From Clostridia bacterium (lineage in GTDB: Bacteria; Bacillota_A; Clostridia; Christensenellales; Aristaeellaceae), in the NCBI GenBank assembly GCA_025997215.1, contig BNUH01000020.1, positions 1 to 44,187 on the forward strand: a DNA stretch of 44,187 nucleotides. Reading direction: 5' to 3'. The notes beneath the pieces were generated by a model. That model ran no database searches. It worked only from the letters and a program-made list of their open reading frames with translations, and was not told where the DNA came from. Positions 8,717 through 16,118 of this stretch are shown here, one piece after another; the stretch's first letter is position 1, and every line of letters starts with the position of its first letter. A program made the translations under genes and the position numbers.

Positions 8717-9646
8717 TCACCATAACGAGCTTCCGCTGAGCTTGCGTGTGATCCTGTTGACGAGCAGCAGTAGTATTACGTTAATGATTGAAATAAACAG
8801 TCCTATCGCCGTCGCATATGAATACTGCGGGATAGATGATGCGAGCCCTTGCTTATATACATATGTACTGATAATCTCCGACACGGCGTTATTGAGATTG
8901 TTTTGCATAAGGAATACCTTTTCGAAATCCACGCTGAGGATACTGCCGCAGCGCATAATCAGCAGTATAGAGATCGTTGGTGCGATGCTGGGCAGATCGA
9001 CATGCCATATTCGGCGGAGTATATTAGCACCATCCACTATGGCAGCTTCATGCAGTTCAGGTGATACGCCTGACAGCGATGCGATGTATATAATTGAGCT
9101 GTAACCCAACCCTTGCCAAATACCCGACCAGATATAAATGGAATAAAAGTAGCCTGGCACCGCCATGAAATTTACAGGCGCAGCGCCAAACGACTGCAAT
9201 AACAGATTCAATAAACCACTGCGAAGATCGAGGAACTGCAGAATGATACCCACCATTACAACCGTGGATATAAAGTGAGGCGCATAACTAACCAGCTACA
9301 CCGTCTTGACAAAACGGCGAAGTGGCATGTGGTTCAGCATCAGCGCGAATACGATGGGAAGCGGGAACGTTGCAAGGCTGTATAAGCTGATGAGCAGTGT
9401 ATTCTTTAGTATACGTGTGAACTGGTAGTTTGTAAGGAATCGGGTGACATATTTCATGCCCACCCAAGGGCTGTTAGCCACGGAACGAACGGGTGAATAA
9501 TTGCGAAACGCGATTTGCACGCCATATATAGGAATATATTTAAATATAACAAGATACGCCAGAGGCAGTATTATCAGCAGGTACAGGCCAAAGCTGCGGC
9601 GGACATCGTGTAATGCGCGTTGAAGCCAATTCTCTTTTTTCATCAT
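8717..9646 (-). pseudogene. LplB-type carbohydrate ABC permease interrupted by one in-frame TAG
   Basis: Two frames, 9646-9296 and 9256-8717, are the N- and C-terminal parts of one LplB-type permease and lie in the same phase, so this is not a frameshift. The N-part has LPLAYLVIFKYIPIYGVQIAFRN in effect as the conserved first-helix region; the C-part holds the EAA loop around ELHEAAIVDGANILRRI. A TAG at codon 117 (9296-9298) stands where relatives have Gln, within a segment that would read FVKTV-Q-LVSYAPHFIS, so a single C-to-T change of CAG explains it. Without the stop the protein is 309 aa, the normal length. SD AAAGGAGG and a good promoter precede it. It is either a fresh nonsense mutation, a sequencing error, or a read-through site. 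Confidence 0.85.
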
Positions 9647-9681
9647 ACATTGCCGCCTCCTTTCAGCCTAACCCTATCCTC

Positions 9682-9710
9682 ATTATAGCAGAATTCTGCG
9701 GCAGATTCAA
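9682..9710 (-). promoter_or_regulatory. Leftward sigma-A promoter of the ABC/hydrolase operon
   Basis: On the minus strand TTGAAT (9710-9705), a 17-bp spacer and TATAAT (9687-9682) precede the lplB ribosome site. The spacer contains the perfect 12-bp palindrome GCAGAATTCTGC (9688-9699), a possible repressor site. Confidence 0.75.
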
Positions 9711-9719
9711 TATAGTAAG

Positions 9720-9785
9720 TGTCCATAAATAGCACATTCTGTCCAATATGCAGCACAATTCGGCCTGCATATTGGATTGTGGACA
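9720..9785. promoter_or_regulatory. Direct and inverted repeats in the divergent control region
   Basis: Two similar units abut each other: 9720-9739 and 9740-9761, both beginning TGTCCA and continuing to GCACA-TTC. A third TGTCCA lies inverted at 9785-9780. An 11-bp inverted repeat, TCCAATATGCA (9742-9752) and TGCATATTGGA (9766-9776), overlaps them. Tandem repeats about two helical turns apart, beside the -35 box of one of two divergent promoters, are typical of AraC-type activator sites. Confidence 0.55.
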
Positions 9786-9814
9786 GATCCTACTATAACT
9801 GGTCATATCGTGCC

Positions 9815-9843
9815 TTGCCGGGCTTGACCTAATGGGGTATAAT
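9815..9843 (+). promoter_or_regulatory. Rightward sigma-A promoter of the isomerase-like gene
   Basis: TTGCCG (9815-9820), a 17-bp spacer and a consensus TATAAT (9838-9843) lie 44 bp before the start codon. The weak -35 box would suit activator control from the repeats 30-95 bp upstream. Confidence 0.7.
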
Positions 9844-9887
9844 TATATCCATCGTTAAGTACCTGAATAAGGATAGGAGGTGCGAGC

Positions 9888-11321
9888 TTGCAAGAAAAAC
9901 CTCTGATCGCCATCGTGCCCATGGGACATTATGTTTATTTTCAACAGTTCGACGGTTTATACGAGGAGCTGGCAAGGAAGGCAGGGCAGCTTACAGCCTA
10001 TCTAGATGCTGAGATTGCGAATGTCCTCGTGACCGATTATGTGGATACGGTCGAAAAGGCGTTCAGCGCCGTCAAGTTTTTGAAATCACACGATGTAGAC
10101 GGTGTTTTCCTGTTACTAACGACGTATCTCCCATCGGCGGTAGCCGCGCCATTTGCCGTATACCTCAATGTGCCTACGGTGCTGGTGGGTATACAGCCGC
10201 GAGATCATCTGGATTATGGCAATTGTACCACATTCATGCAGCTGGTTAATGATGATATTTGCGCAATGCCTGAGATAGCGGGCACGTTTGTGCGTTTGGG
10301 CAGGCCTATGCCGCCTTGTGTAGTCGCCGCTTCCGGTCAGTGTAAAGAGATTCGTCACACCATACAGGCAATTCAACGCGCCATGTGTGCTAAGGCTGCG
10401 TTTAAGTATGCAATATTTGGTTATCTAGGTCACACATATGAGGGCATGTATGACATGCATACTGACCCAACAGCGTTTACGGCGGCGTTCGGTTCACATG
10501 TAAAAATGCTTGAAATGTGTGAGCTGGTCAATTACACGCAGCAGGTTAGTGATGATCGAATCGCGCAAAAAATACGAGTTATACAGGATACCTTCTCAAT
10601 TCAAGATCCATCGGTCGATCCGCTTACTGACTATGTTCAACGTGAGGATTTGGAATTGTCAGCGCGCTCGTCGTGTGCGTTGGATGATATTGTAGAGAAT
10701 AACCATCTCACGGCGCTTGCCTACTATTATAAAGGTGAGAATGGGAACCTATACGAGCGTATTGGTGCTAGCTTGATAATCGGGAACTCGCTGCTGACGA
10801 GCTCCGGAATACCACTGGCAGGAGAAGCTGACCTTAAGACCGCAGCTGCTATGCTGATAATGAACCGCATCGGCGGCGGCGGATCGTTTGCGGAGCTACA
10901 TCCGTTTGATGTTGAGGCTAATGCCGTGCTGGTGGGGCATGATGGTCCGCACAATATATCCATCAGTGAGGGAAAGCCCATACTGCGTAAGCTCAAGAAG
11001 TACCACGGCAAAGCTGGAAGCGGTATTGGTGTGGAATTCAGCCTGCGCACCGGTGAACTGACGATGCTGAGCATGTCGCTCTGCCGCGACGGAAAATTCA
11101 AGTTAGTGGCTGCGCTGGGGCGGTCAATATGCGGGCTTATACCGCAAACTGGCAACACAAATACGCGAATTCAATTCGATATACCGATCACCACGTTTTT
11201 ACGTCGCTGGTGTGAGGCGGGGCCGACTCATCATCTAGCGCTAGGCTGTGGAGATCGCCTTGACGAGATAGAGTATTTCGCGCGATTTATGAATCTGGAA
11301 CTAGAGATCGTCGCGCGATAA
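9888..11321 (+). CDS. L-arabinose/L-fucose isomerase-family protein, 477 aa
   Basis: Probably interconverts an aldose and a ketose released by the hydrolases nearby. The C-terminal half follows the AraA plan: GEADLKTA (Glu313), SFAELHPFD (Glu336, His338), GHDGPHN (His351) and THHLALG (His448/449). These sit at almost the same positions as the metal and active-site residues of E. coli AraA (Glu306, Glu333, His350, His450), so catalysis is likely retained. The N-terminal Rossmann-like part has the VDGVFLLLTTYLPSA segment of the family. The start is TTG at 9888 with a GGAGGT site nine bases before. It is followed after 17 bp by the 834-aa gene and probably shares its transcript. The substrate is unknown; overall identity to true AraA looks low. 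Confidence 0.72.
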   Translation: MQEKPLIAIVPMGHYVYFQQFDGLYEELARKAGQLTAYLDAEIANVLVTDYVDTVEKAFSAVKFLKSHDVDGVFLLLTTYLPSAVAAPFAVYLNVPTVLVGIQPRDHLDYGNCTTFMQLVNDDICAMPEIAGTFVRLGRPMPPCVVAASGQCKEIRHTIQAIQRAMCAKAAFKYAIFGYLGHTYEGMYDMHTDPTAFTAAFGSHVKMLEMCELVNYTQQVSDDRIAQKIRVIQDTFSIQDPSVDPLTDYVQREDLELSARSSCALDDIVENNHLTALAYYYKGENGNLYERIGASLIIGNSLLTSSGIPLAGEADLKTAAAMLIMNRIGGGGSFAELHPFDVEANAVLVGHDGPHNISISEGKPILRKLKKYHGKAGSGIGVEFSLRTGELTMLSMSLCRDGKFKLVAALGRSICGLIPQTGNTNTRIQFDIPITTFLRRWCEAGPTHHLALGCGDRLDEIEYFARFMNLELEIVAR

Positions 11322-11338
11322 CTTTGGGAGGAATTTGC

Positions 11339-13843
11339 ATGCTGCGTTATGAGTACCCAAAGGAAATGAGTATCGGCAGGCTTGTGTTGGAGTTGAGCTT
11401 GAAACCGTTTCATGCACTGGATGATGCATCGATTGATGCAGTATGCGTGAAATTATTCGAGCAATGGCGGCCATTGGCGCAGTATGCGACATCACTTGCG
11501 GTGCTGCTATGGGTAGCGGATGGCAGTGAAATACTGGAATACGCAGGTGATTTAGACGAACCATTCGAATGGTGCAAATATTTGGGCATTGGCAATCCGC
11601 AGGGTGAGGAGAATCGTCAGCCTTGCGAGTTGGATGAAGCCGTGCCACCATCGGAACCGGGCGGGTTCGATCTGCATACACGACCTGTTCTTTATATGAA
11701 GGATCCGCCTACTATGCGGTTTGGAGATTTGAAACGTATAGTGGCCTCGCTCAAACGTGTCTGTGGTGTGATGTACGGAATACCCATTGAGGTGGGTGAG
11801 ACTTTCGATCCCGGTCCAGAGTTCGCGCGATCGGATTTCAAATATGTGCGTCATCCGGAAATAGCGCAAGGCTCCATCATGATGAACAGCGATGAATTCG
11901 CGAAACGGAAACGCATCAATCTGTGGCTGCACTGCGGTGCACGGCTTCACGCGGAGAAGCGGCATTATGCGGCGTTTCCAGATGGAATACCTGAAGGGTT
12001 GCATTTCGGTAGATTCCTTGGCGAGCAATTTGTGGCGCTCGCCAACGATATTGGCTTTGATTATATCTGGCTGTCCAATGGGTTTGGCTACTCGCTGGAA
12101 TCGTGGAACTGGACTGGTGAGCTGTTCGATGGTCAGCGTTTCAATCATGAGCATACGGCTGAAATACGTGAGAAAATCGCGGAGTTTTGGCGTGAATTTG
12201 TCGATTCGACGTGTGTAAATGGGCGTACTTTGCGGATTGAAACACGTGGAAGCAACCTTTCCGCTGGTATGGACCTGTCTGCGCATGGCTCGCCGATCGA
12301 TTTAATATATAAGCAGCCGATTGTCGCACCGCCTAACTCACCTTGGGCGGCGCTAAATTATCGGTTTGGGTTGGAATTGGCAGGCTATATGTCGCATATA
12401 GCGGAGCTGCCGGAGCGTGGGTATCAGATGCGATATTATATACACGACCCATGGTGGCATAACAGCCCATGGTTTGACCGATATGACCGCATGCCTCATG
12501 ATATTTATTTGCCGCTATCAATCACCCGCATGGATGAGCACGGGAAGGTAACGCCACCGCTTGGGTTAGCGTTCCTATCGGCGGATGATTCATTCGGGCA
12601 GCTGCCATGCCGCGTACCCATCGAAACGATACCACATTTGCTCGAGGGATTCCATCATTTCCCAGATGAACCAGGTTTGGTTACATGGGTATATCCATTC
12701 AATGAATATGTGCGTATTGCTTTGCGGGACAACCATATGGAACAAATGTTCATGGACGATTGGCTGATCGAGAATGCTATTGACGAGGGCTTGCCGCTGA
12801 ACACGGTAGTATCTGATAGAGTATTGGCCATGAGTGATCTATCTGTATATAAGCATACCATTTTGATGATGCCCGTGCCAGAGGCCGGGAGTGAGCTTGA
12901 GGCATCATTGCTGCGTGCGTTGGATGCTGGGCTGACTGCAATACTGTATGGAAATCCTGAATTTGCGTCCAGCGCCATACGATCTTTGATTGGGGTAAGG
13001 AATGCAAAGCCAATTTCTGGAACGATGAATTTGACTACAGAGCTGCTGCTTGACCATGTCTGCGATGGTGAGGTGCCCGACGAGTTTATTCACAACGCGC
13101 TGCTGTCGGATGGTGGGCTGTCGTCTGTGTGGGATGATGCATCCAGCATTCGGCAACTGGCTGAAGTTTTCGATGCGAATGGTGAGCGCCGCGCGTATGC
13201 ATCATGTAATGACAATGCGTTGAATGGCAAGTTAAGCTGGGTACGCTGTAGTTTTCCACACATGCCAACTAACGCATCGCTGCCCCATCCGTTAGATCGC
13301 TCAAGATATCTGCAGGTTTCGTCGATGCTGCGCGCCATACTGCGTGAGTTTCATGTGGATGTAAGGTTCACAGTTGAAACAGCAGATACGGATAAACCGG
13401 TGTTCTTTGCTTCGCGTTGCGATAACGCCATATGGTTTACCGGATATGCAAAAGATATAACTGTGAAGACACAGCTTAATCTGCCGGAAGGCTCGCCGGT
13501 TTGTACAGGAACTGATTGCATAGTAAGCGAGAATGGCGCGGAGTACTCGCTTCCCAAATGGTGGCGAATGGAATGTCGCGTGCTGATAAAGCAACAGCGG
13601 CGCAGCGTAGTCAGCGTACGTCAAATGACTGCGGAACACCCGCAGCTGGACAGGCGAATTTGTGTAATCGGGCTCGTTGATGCGAGGGTATGTTTTCTGG
13701 CGCCAAAGGGGGCTACTATTTACTTAACACAGAACGATATTAATTTGACTACCAAGCCTAATGTAAAATACAGGAAGCAAGATAATCGCTGCTTTACTGA
13801 GCCCATAACAGGGATACTGTATATACGCTGGGCAATGGAATAG
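11339..13843 (+). CDS. Uncharacterised 834-aa probable carbohydrate-active protein (TIM-barrel-like)
   Basis: I do not recognise a named family. The ATG at 11339 is chosen because GGGAGGA lies seven bases upstream; the frame extends a few codons further but through the ribosome site. There is no signal peptide, so it is cytoplasmic. The first 450 residues show alternating strands and helices with aromatic and acidic motifs (VGETFDPGPEF, FDYIWLSNGFGYS, LRIETRGSN, YYIHDPWWHNSPWFDR), as in TIM-barrel hydrolases. The remainder has an alternating pattern like the GATase-type domain of beta-galactosidases (VYKHTILMMPVPEA, LTAILYGNPEF), and a beta-rich tail. It is co-oriented with the isomerase-like gene and divergent from a glycan ABC transporter, which suggests cleavage or isomerisation of an imported sugar. 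Function is unproven. Confidence 0.6.
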   Translation: MLRYEYPKEMSIGRLVLELSLKPFHALDDASIDAVCVKLFEQWRPLAQYATSLAVLLWVADGSEILEYAGDLDEPFEWCKYLGIGNPQGEENRQPCELDEAVPPSEPGGFDLHTRPVLYMKDPPTMRFGDLKRIVASLKRVCGVMYGIPIEVGETFDPGPEFARSDFKYVRHPEIAQGSIMMNSDEFAKRKRINLWLHCGARLHAEKRHYAAFPDGIPEGLHFGRFLGEQFVALANDIGFDYIWLSNGFGYSLESWNWTGELFDGQRFNHEHTAEIREKIAEFWREFVDSTCVNGRTLRIETRGSNLSAGMDLSAHGSPIDLIYKQPIVAPPNSPWAALNYRFGLELAGYMSHIAELPERGYQMRYYIHDPWWHNSPWFDRYDRMPHDIYLPLSITRMDEHGKVTPPLGLAFLSADDSFGQLPCRVPIETIPHLLEGFHHFPDEPGLVTWVYPFNEYVRIALRDNHMEQMFMDDWLIENAIDEGLPLNTVVSDRVLAMSDLSVYKHTILMMPVPEAGSELEASLLRALDAGLTAILYGNPEFASSAIRSLIGVRNAKPISGTMNLTTELLLDHVCDGEVPDEFIHNALLSDGGLSSVWDDASSIRQLAEVFDANGERRAYASCNDNALNGKLSWVRCSFPHMPTNASLPHPLDRSRYLQVSSMLRAILREFHVDVRFTVETADTDKPVFFASRCDNAIWFTGYAKDITVKTQLNLPEGSPVCTGTDCIVSENGAEYSLPKWWRMECRVLIKQQRRSVVSVRQMTAEHPQLDRRICVIGLVDARVCFLAPKGATIYLTQNDINLTTKPNVKYRKQDNRCFTEPITGILYIRWAME

Positions 13844-13870
13844 AACGCTTAACCAGTTTTTGTAGTGTTG

Positions 13871-13899
13871 ATGATGTAATCGTTTCACGATTGCATCAT
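13871..13899 (+). terminator. Hairpin after the 834-aa gene
   Basis: ATGATGTAATCGT (13871-13883) pairs with ACGATTGCATCAT (13887-13899) over a 3-nt loop, with one G-U pair. It lies 28 bp past the stop. No long U-run follows, so termination strength is uncertain. Confidence 0.45.
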
Positions 13900-13916
13900 T
13901 ACCTATAGTTCAACCC

Positions 13917-14689
13917 CTACAATGCCTCCGCTTCCATACGGCGCAACCGCTCGATTGCTTCGGGCAGCGCTATCTTGGGCGCTCTGGGATAAAGCAGCCA
14001 GGTCCGCACTTTATGCGTCGGTGTGATTGAGAAATATGGCGGTCAATGCGCAAAATCTACTACCAACGCGCGTGGATTCCGCGCGGCGACCGCTTCGCCT
14101 TTTATCTCGTTGAACAGGTTGGGCGGTTTCCGGTGATCGCGTACAACTCCTCGCCGCGCTCACCCAGCTGGGGCAGCGAGGACAGCAGCCGCCCATGTGT
14201 ACGGATGCGCCGGCGAGTAGAACACCTCTTCAGCCTGACCGATCTCCACGATGTCGCCCGTATACATCACCGCGATACGATCCGCAAGGCTCGCCACCAC
14301 GCCCAGGTCATGCGTGATATAGACGACTGTCAGGTTGTACTTCTCCTTGAGCGACTTGATCAGGTTGAGGATAGTCGCCTGTATCGTCACATCCAGCGCG
14401 GTAGTCGGTTCGTCGCAGATGAGTATCGATGGGCGGCAGGCTATAGCGATGGCGATCACGACGCGCTGACGCATCCCGCCCGAAAACTCGTGCGGGTATT
14501 GCTTGGCGCGGCGTATTGGATTCGTTATCCCTACGTCCATCAGCGTGCTGTGCACCGCGTCGCGCAGGGGCACGCCGCTCAGACCCTGATGCAGCCGGAT
14601 GGCTTCGCCTATCAACGATCCTATTGTCTTAAGCGGGTTCAGGCTGGTCATTGGGTCCTGCATCACCATTGAGAATGCGTGTCCGCGCA
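13917..14689 (-). pseudogene. Broken dipeptide/oligopeptide ABC transporter ATPase (DppD/OppD type)
   Basis: The longest intact piece (14669-14160) has the Q-loop VMQDPMTSLNP, the signature EFSGGMRQR and Walker B SILICDEPTTALD, then THDLGVVASLADR and the family-specific HPYTWA. The Walker A part is absent: the gene is cut at about 14690 against a recombinase fragment. Downstream the remaining family landmarks appear only after frame changes near 14190 and near 14125, followed by an in-frame TGA at 14045-14043 (DFAH-stop-PPYF), then WLLYPRAPKI and a true stop at 13917. In all: a 5' truncation, two frameshifts and one nonsense codon. It cannot make an active ATPase. No permease or binding protein of a peptide transporter is nearby. 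Confidence 0.85.
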
Positions 14690-14867
14690 GCGGCAGCCAT
14701 TCTTGAGTTTGGCCAGCAGCGCTTTGTACATCGGCCTATCGAAGTCCTTATCCGATAATTTGTCACTATACACATTTTCCACCGGTATCCCCCCGCTCCT
14801 TGAACGCGATGAGCTGCCTGTCCAAGTGCTGCTGCTCAGTGCTAACTCGTGCGTACCCATAGATCAT
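14690..14867 (-). pseudogene. Serine recombinase (resolvase) N-terminal fragment
   Basis: From ATG at 14867 the minus strand reads MIYGYARVSTEQQHLDRQL, the N-terminus of small serine recombinases with the catalytic Ser in ARVST, then FKERG. A six-C run at 14789-14794 shifts the frame, after which IPVENVYSDKLS and FDRPMYKALLAKLKNG continue the same domain. About 60 codons remain before it joins the ABC ATPase remnant near 14690. It is the remains of a resolvase from a transposon or plasmid-like element, and the junction suggests element-mediated rearrangement. The frameshift in a homopolymer could be a base-calling error, but the truncation is real. Confidence 0.75.
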
Positions 14868-15024
14868 TAACTTACACCCCCATAATCAAACTAGGTCACT
14901 CGATAGACGAGAGACCTTTAGTTATGGATGCCAAACTATCTGGAGATTTATCGGCGGAATGACTGTCGGTATTAGCCACTTGATATTTTGTTTGGGTTTG
15001 GTAATATGGTGATGGAGGGATTGT

Positions 15025-15780
15025 ATGGATGTCTGGGGTGAGCAGGAGCGCAATGACAATGCGCTGGCCAGGGTTGTGAGCGAATTCTTCAGTCCGGGAT
15101 TCACTTCGAATACGAACCTGACCGCGCGCATGGCCGAGATTGATCGGCTATTCAGCGAAACGGGCGAAGCTGGCGTGATCCCGAGCGCGGCCATCAAGTA
15201 TTTCACCTCCGATAAGGTGCGCTATGACTTGACCGCAGAACAGTACGCCGACTTCAGCACGGTACGCGGCCAGACTGCCGCAAAGCTGATCGACACGATG
15301 ATTTCTAGCAAGACTTACCAAGAAAGCGACGCGACGAGGCAGGCGGCGCTGCTCAAAGATGCATGGAGCTTAGCGACGGATCAGGCCAAGCCAACTGTCG
15401 TGACTGGCTACAATCCGACTGGTTGGCTGAAGGAGGCTGGTGCGCATGTCGCCAAGGGCGATTATGATGCGGTGCTGCGGACGATGGTTACGCGCCAGGA
15501 CGAGAAGGACGCGACGGCGGCGAAGGCGAACATGCGCGGCGCGCTATTTGAAGCTATCGACGGCGGCGACAGCGACGGCGCGTTAACGGCTGTCACGGCG
15601 CTCAAGGAGGCAGGTTCAGAAAACGGCGGGATAAAAACGAGCTTGACCTCACACTATAAACCGTTGTATAAGGATGCGGTCGAATCCGGCGATATCACAA
15701 CGGTGAAGCAGATCGAGGATATGCTCATGTCGCTGGGGGTTGGGTATAAGTTATCCACGATCATGGGTTGGGCGGATTGA
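15025..15780 (+). CDS. Phage-type protein fragment (C-terminal repeat part of a large phage structural/polyvalent protein)
   Basis: The 251-aa product resembles the C-terminal part of very large proteins in prophages of gut Firmicutes. It has SEFFSPGFTSNTN, a block reading RLFSETGEAGVIPSAAIKYF, then YDLTAEQYADFSTVRGQTA and a YQESDATRQAALLKDAWSLA segment; from memory these blocks recur in such proteins. It would normally be preceded by hundreds of residues, so this is a 5'-truncated remnant. A GGAGGG site lies before the ATG, and a weak TTGATA/TAATAT pair is seen upstream, so it might be translated by chance. No other phage genes are nearby. Function is unknown. Call it a probable decayed prophage remnant. 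Confidence 0.5.
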   Translation: MDVWGEQERNDNALARVVSEFFSPGFTSNTNLTARMAEIDRLFSETGEAGVIPSAAIKYFTSDKVRYDLTAEQYADFSTVRGQTAAKLIDTMISSKTYQESDATRQAALLKDAWSLATDQAKPTVVTGYNPTGWLKEAGAHVAKGDYDAVLRTMVTRQDEKDATAAKANMRGALFEAIDGGDSDGALTAVTALKEAGSENGGIKTSLTSHYKPLYKDAVESGDITTVKQIEDMLMSLGVGYKLSTIMGWAD

Positions 15781-15848
15781 TGCGGGCGGCAGGTAGGGCG
15801 GCGCGTGTTGCACCGTCCCACCGTGTTGCAGGAAATTATTTTGGCGAG

Positions 15849-15878
15849 TTGCTCAAATGTTGCAAAACGCGATATAAT
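15849..15878 (+). promoter_or_regulatory. Possible orphan promoter
   Basis: TTGCTC (15849-15854), an 18-bp spacer and consensus TATAAT (15873-15878) point right into a stretch without a gene. It may be the leftover promoter of a lost gene or drive a transcript through the hairpin chain downstream. Confidence 0.3.
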
Positions 15879-15992
15879 TATTTGGTTGTGACCGAAAAAA
15901 GCGAGGAAAATCAAGGCTGAAAAATAGGGGGGACTTTTTGACAAAATAAGAAGGTGCGTTTTTGGCGGGAAATTGTATAGGCCGTCCTTTTG

Positions 15993-16110
15993 GTTACTTT
16001 TCCCACGGACGGGAAAAGTAACAAGTCCCCAACCGCAGTTGGGGCAAGCCCCTCCGCAGAGGACGAACCAAGCCTGCCCGCAGGCGACGGGGTTTGCGTT
16101 CCGAACGCAA
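15993..16110. repeat. Chain of five consecutive hairpins
   Basis: Five inverted repeats follow one another: GTTACTTTTCCC/GGGAAAAGTAAC (15993-16004/16011-16022), CCCCAAC/GTTGGGG (16027-16033/16038-16044), CCTC/GAGG (16051-16054/16059-16062), GCCTG/CAGGC (16072-16076/16081-16085) and TTGCGTT/AACGCAA (16094-16100/16104-16110). Loops are short (CGCA twice, CCCG, CCG, ACGGAC). The 338 bp from 15781 to 16118 hold no convincing gene. The dense structure suggests a dispersed palindromic repeat or structured RNA. It lies directly after the UroD-family gene on the minus strand and may also end that transcript. Confidence 0.7.
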
Positions 16111-16118
16111 GGTTTTGA

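Noticed and set aside
8717..9646. Genome-wide reassignment of TAG as a sense codon
   Set aside because: TAG ends several normal genes here, including the 834-aa protein and the URO-D family gene, so a general recoding is unlikely.
8717..9646. Two separate genes for the two lplB pieces
   Set aside because: The pieces are in the same phase, each is half a permease, and the bases between them encode the expected linking residues apart from one stop codon.
11552..12286. Leftward 244-codon frame opposite the 834-aa gene
   Set aside because: Lies fully inside a well-supported rightward gene; composition is that of a shadow frame.
15993..16110. CRISPR array as an explanation of the repeats
   Set aside because: The five hairpins differ from each other in sequence and size; there are no constant direct repeats and no cas genes.
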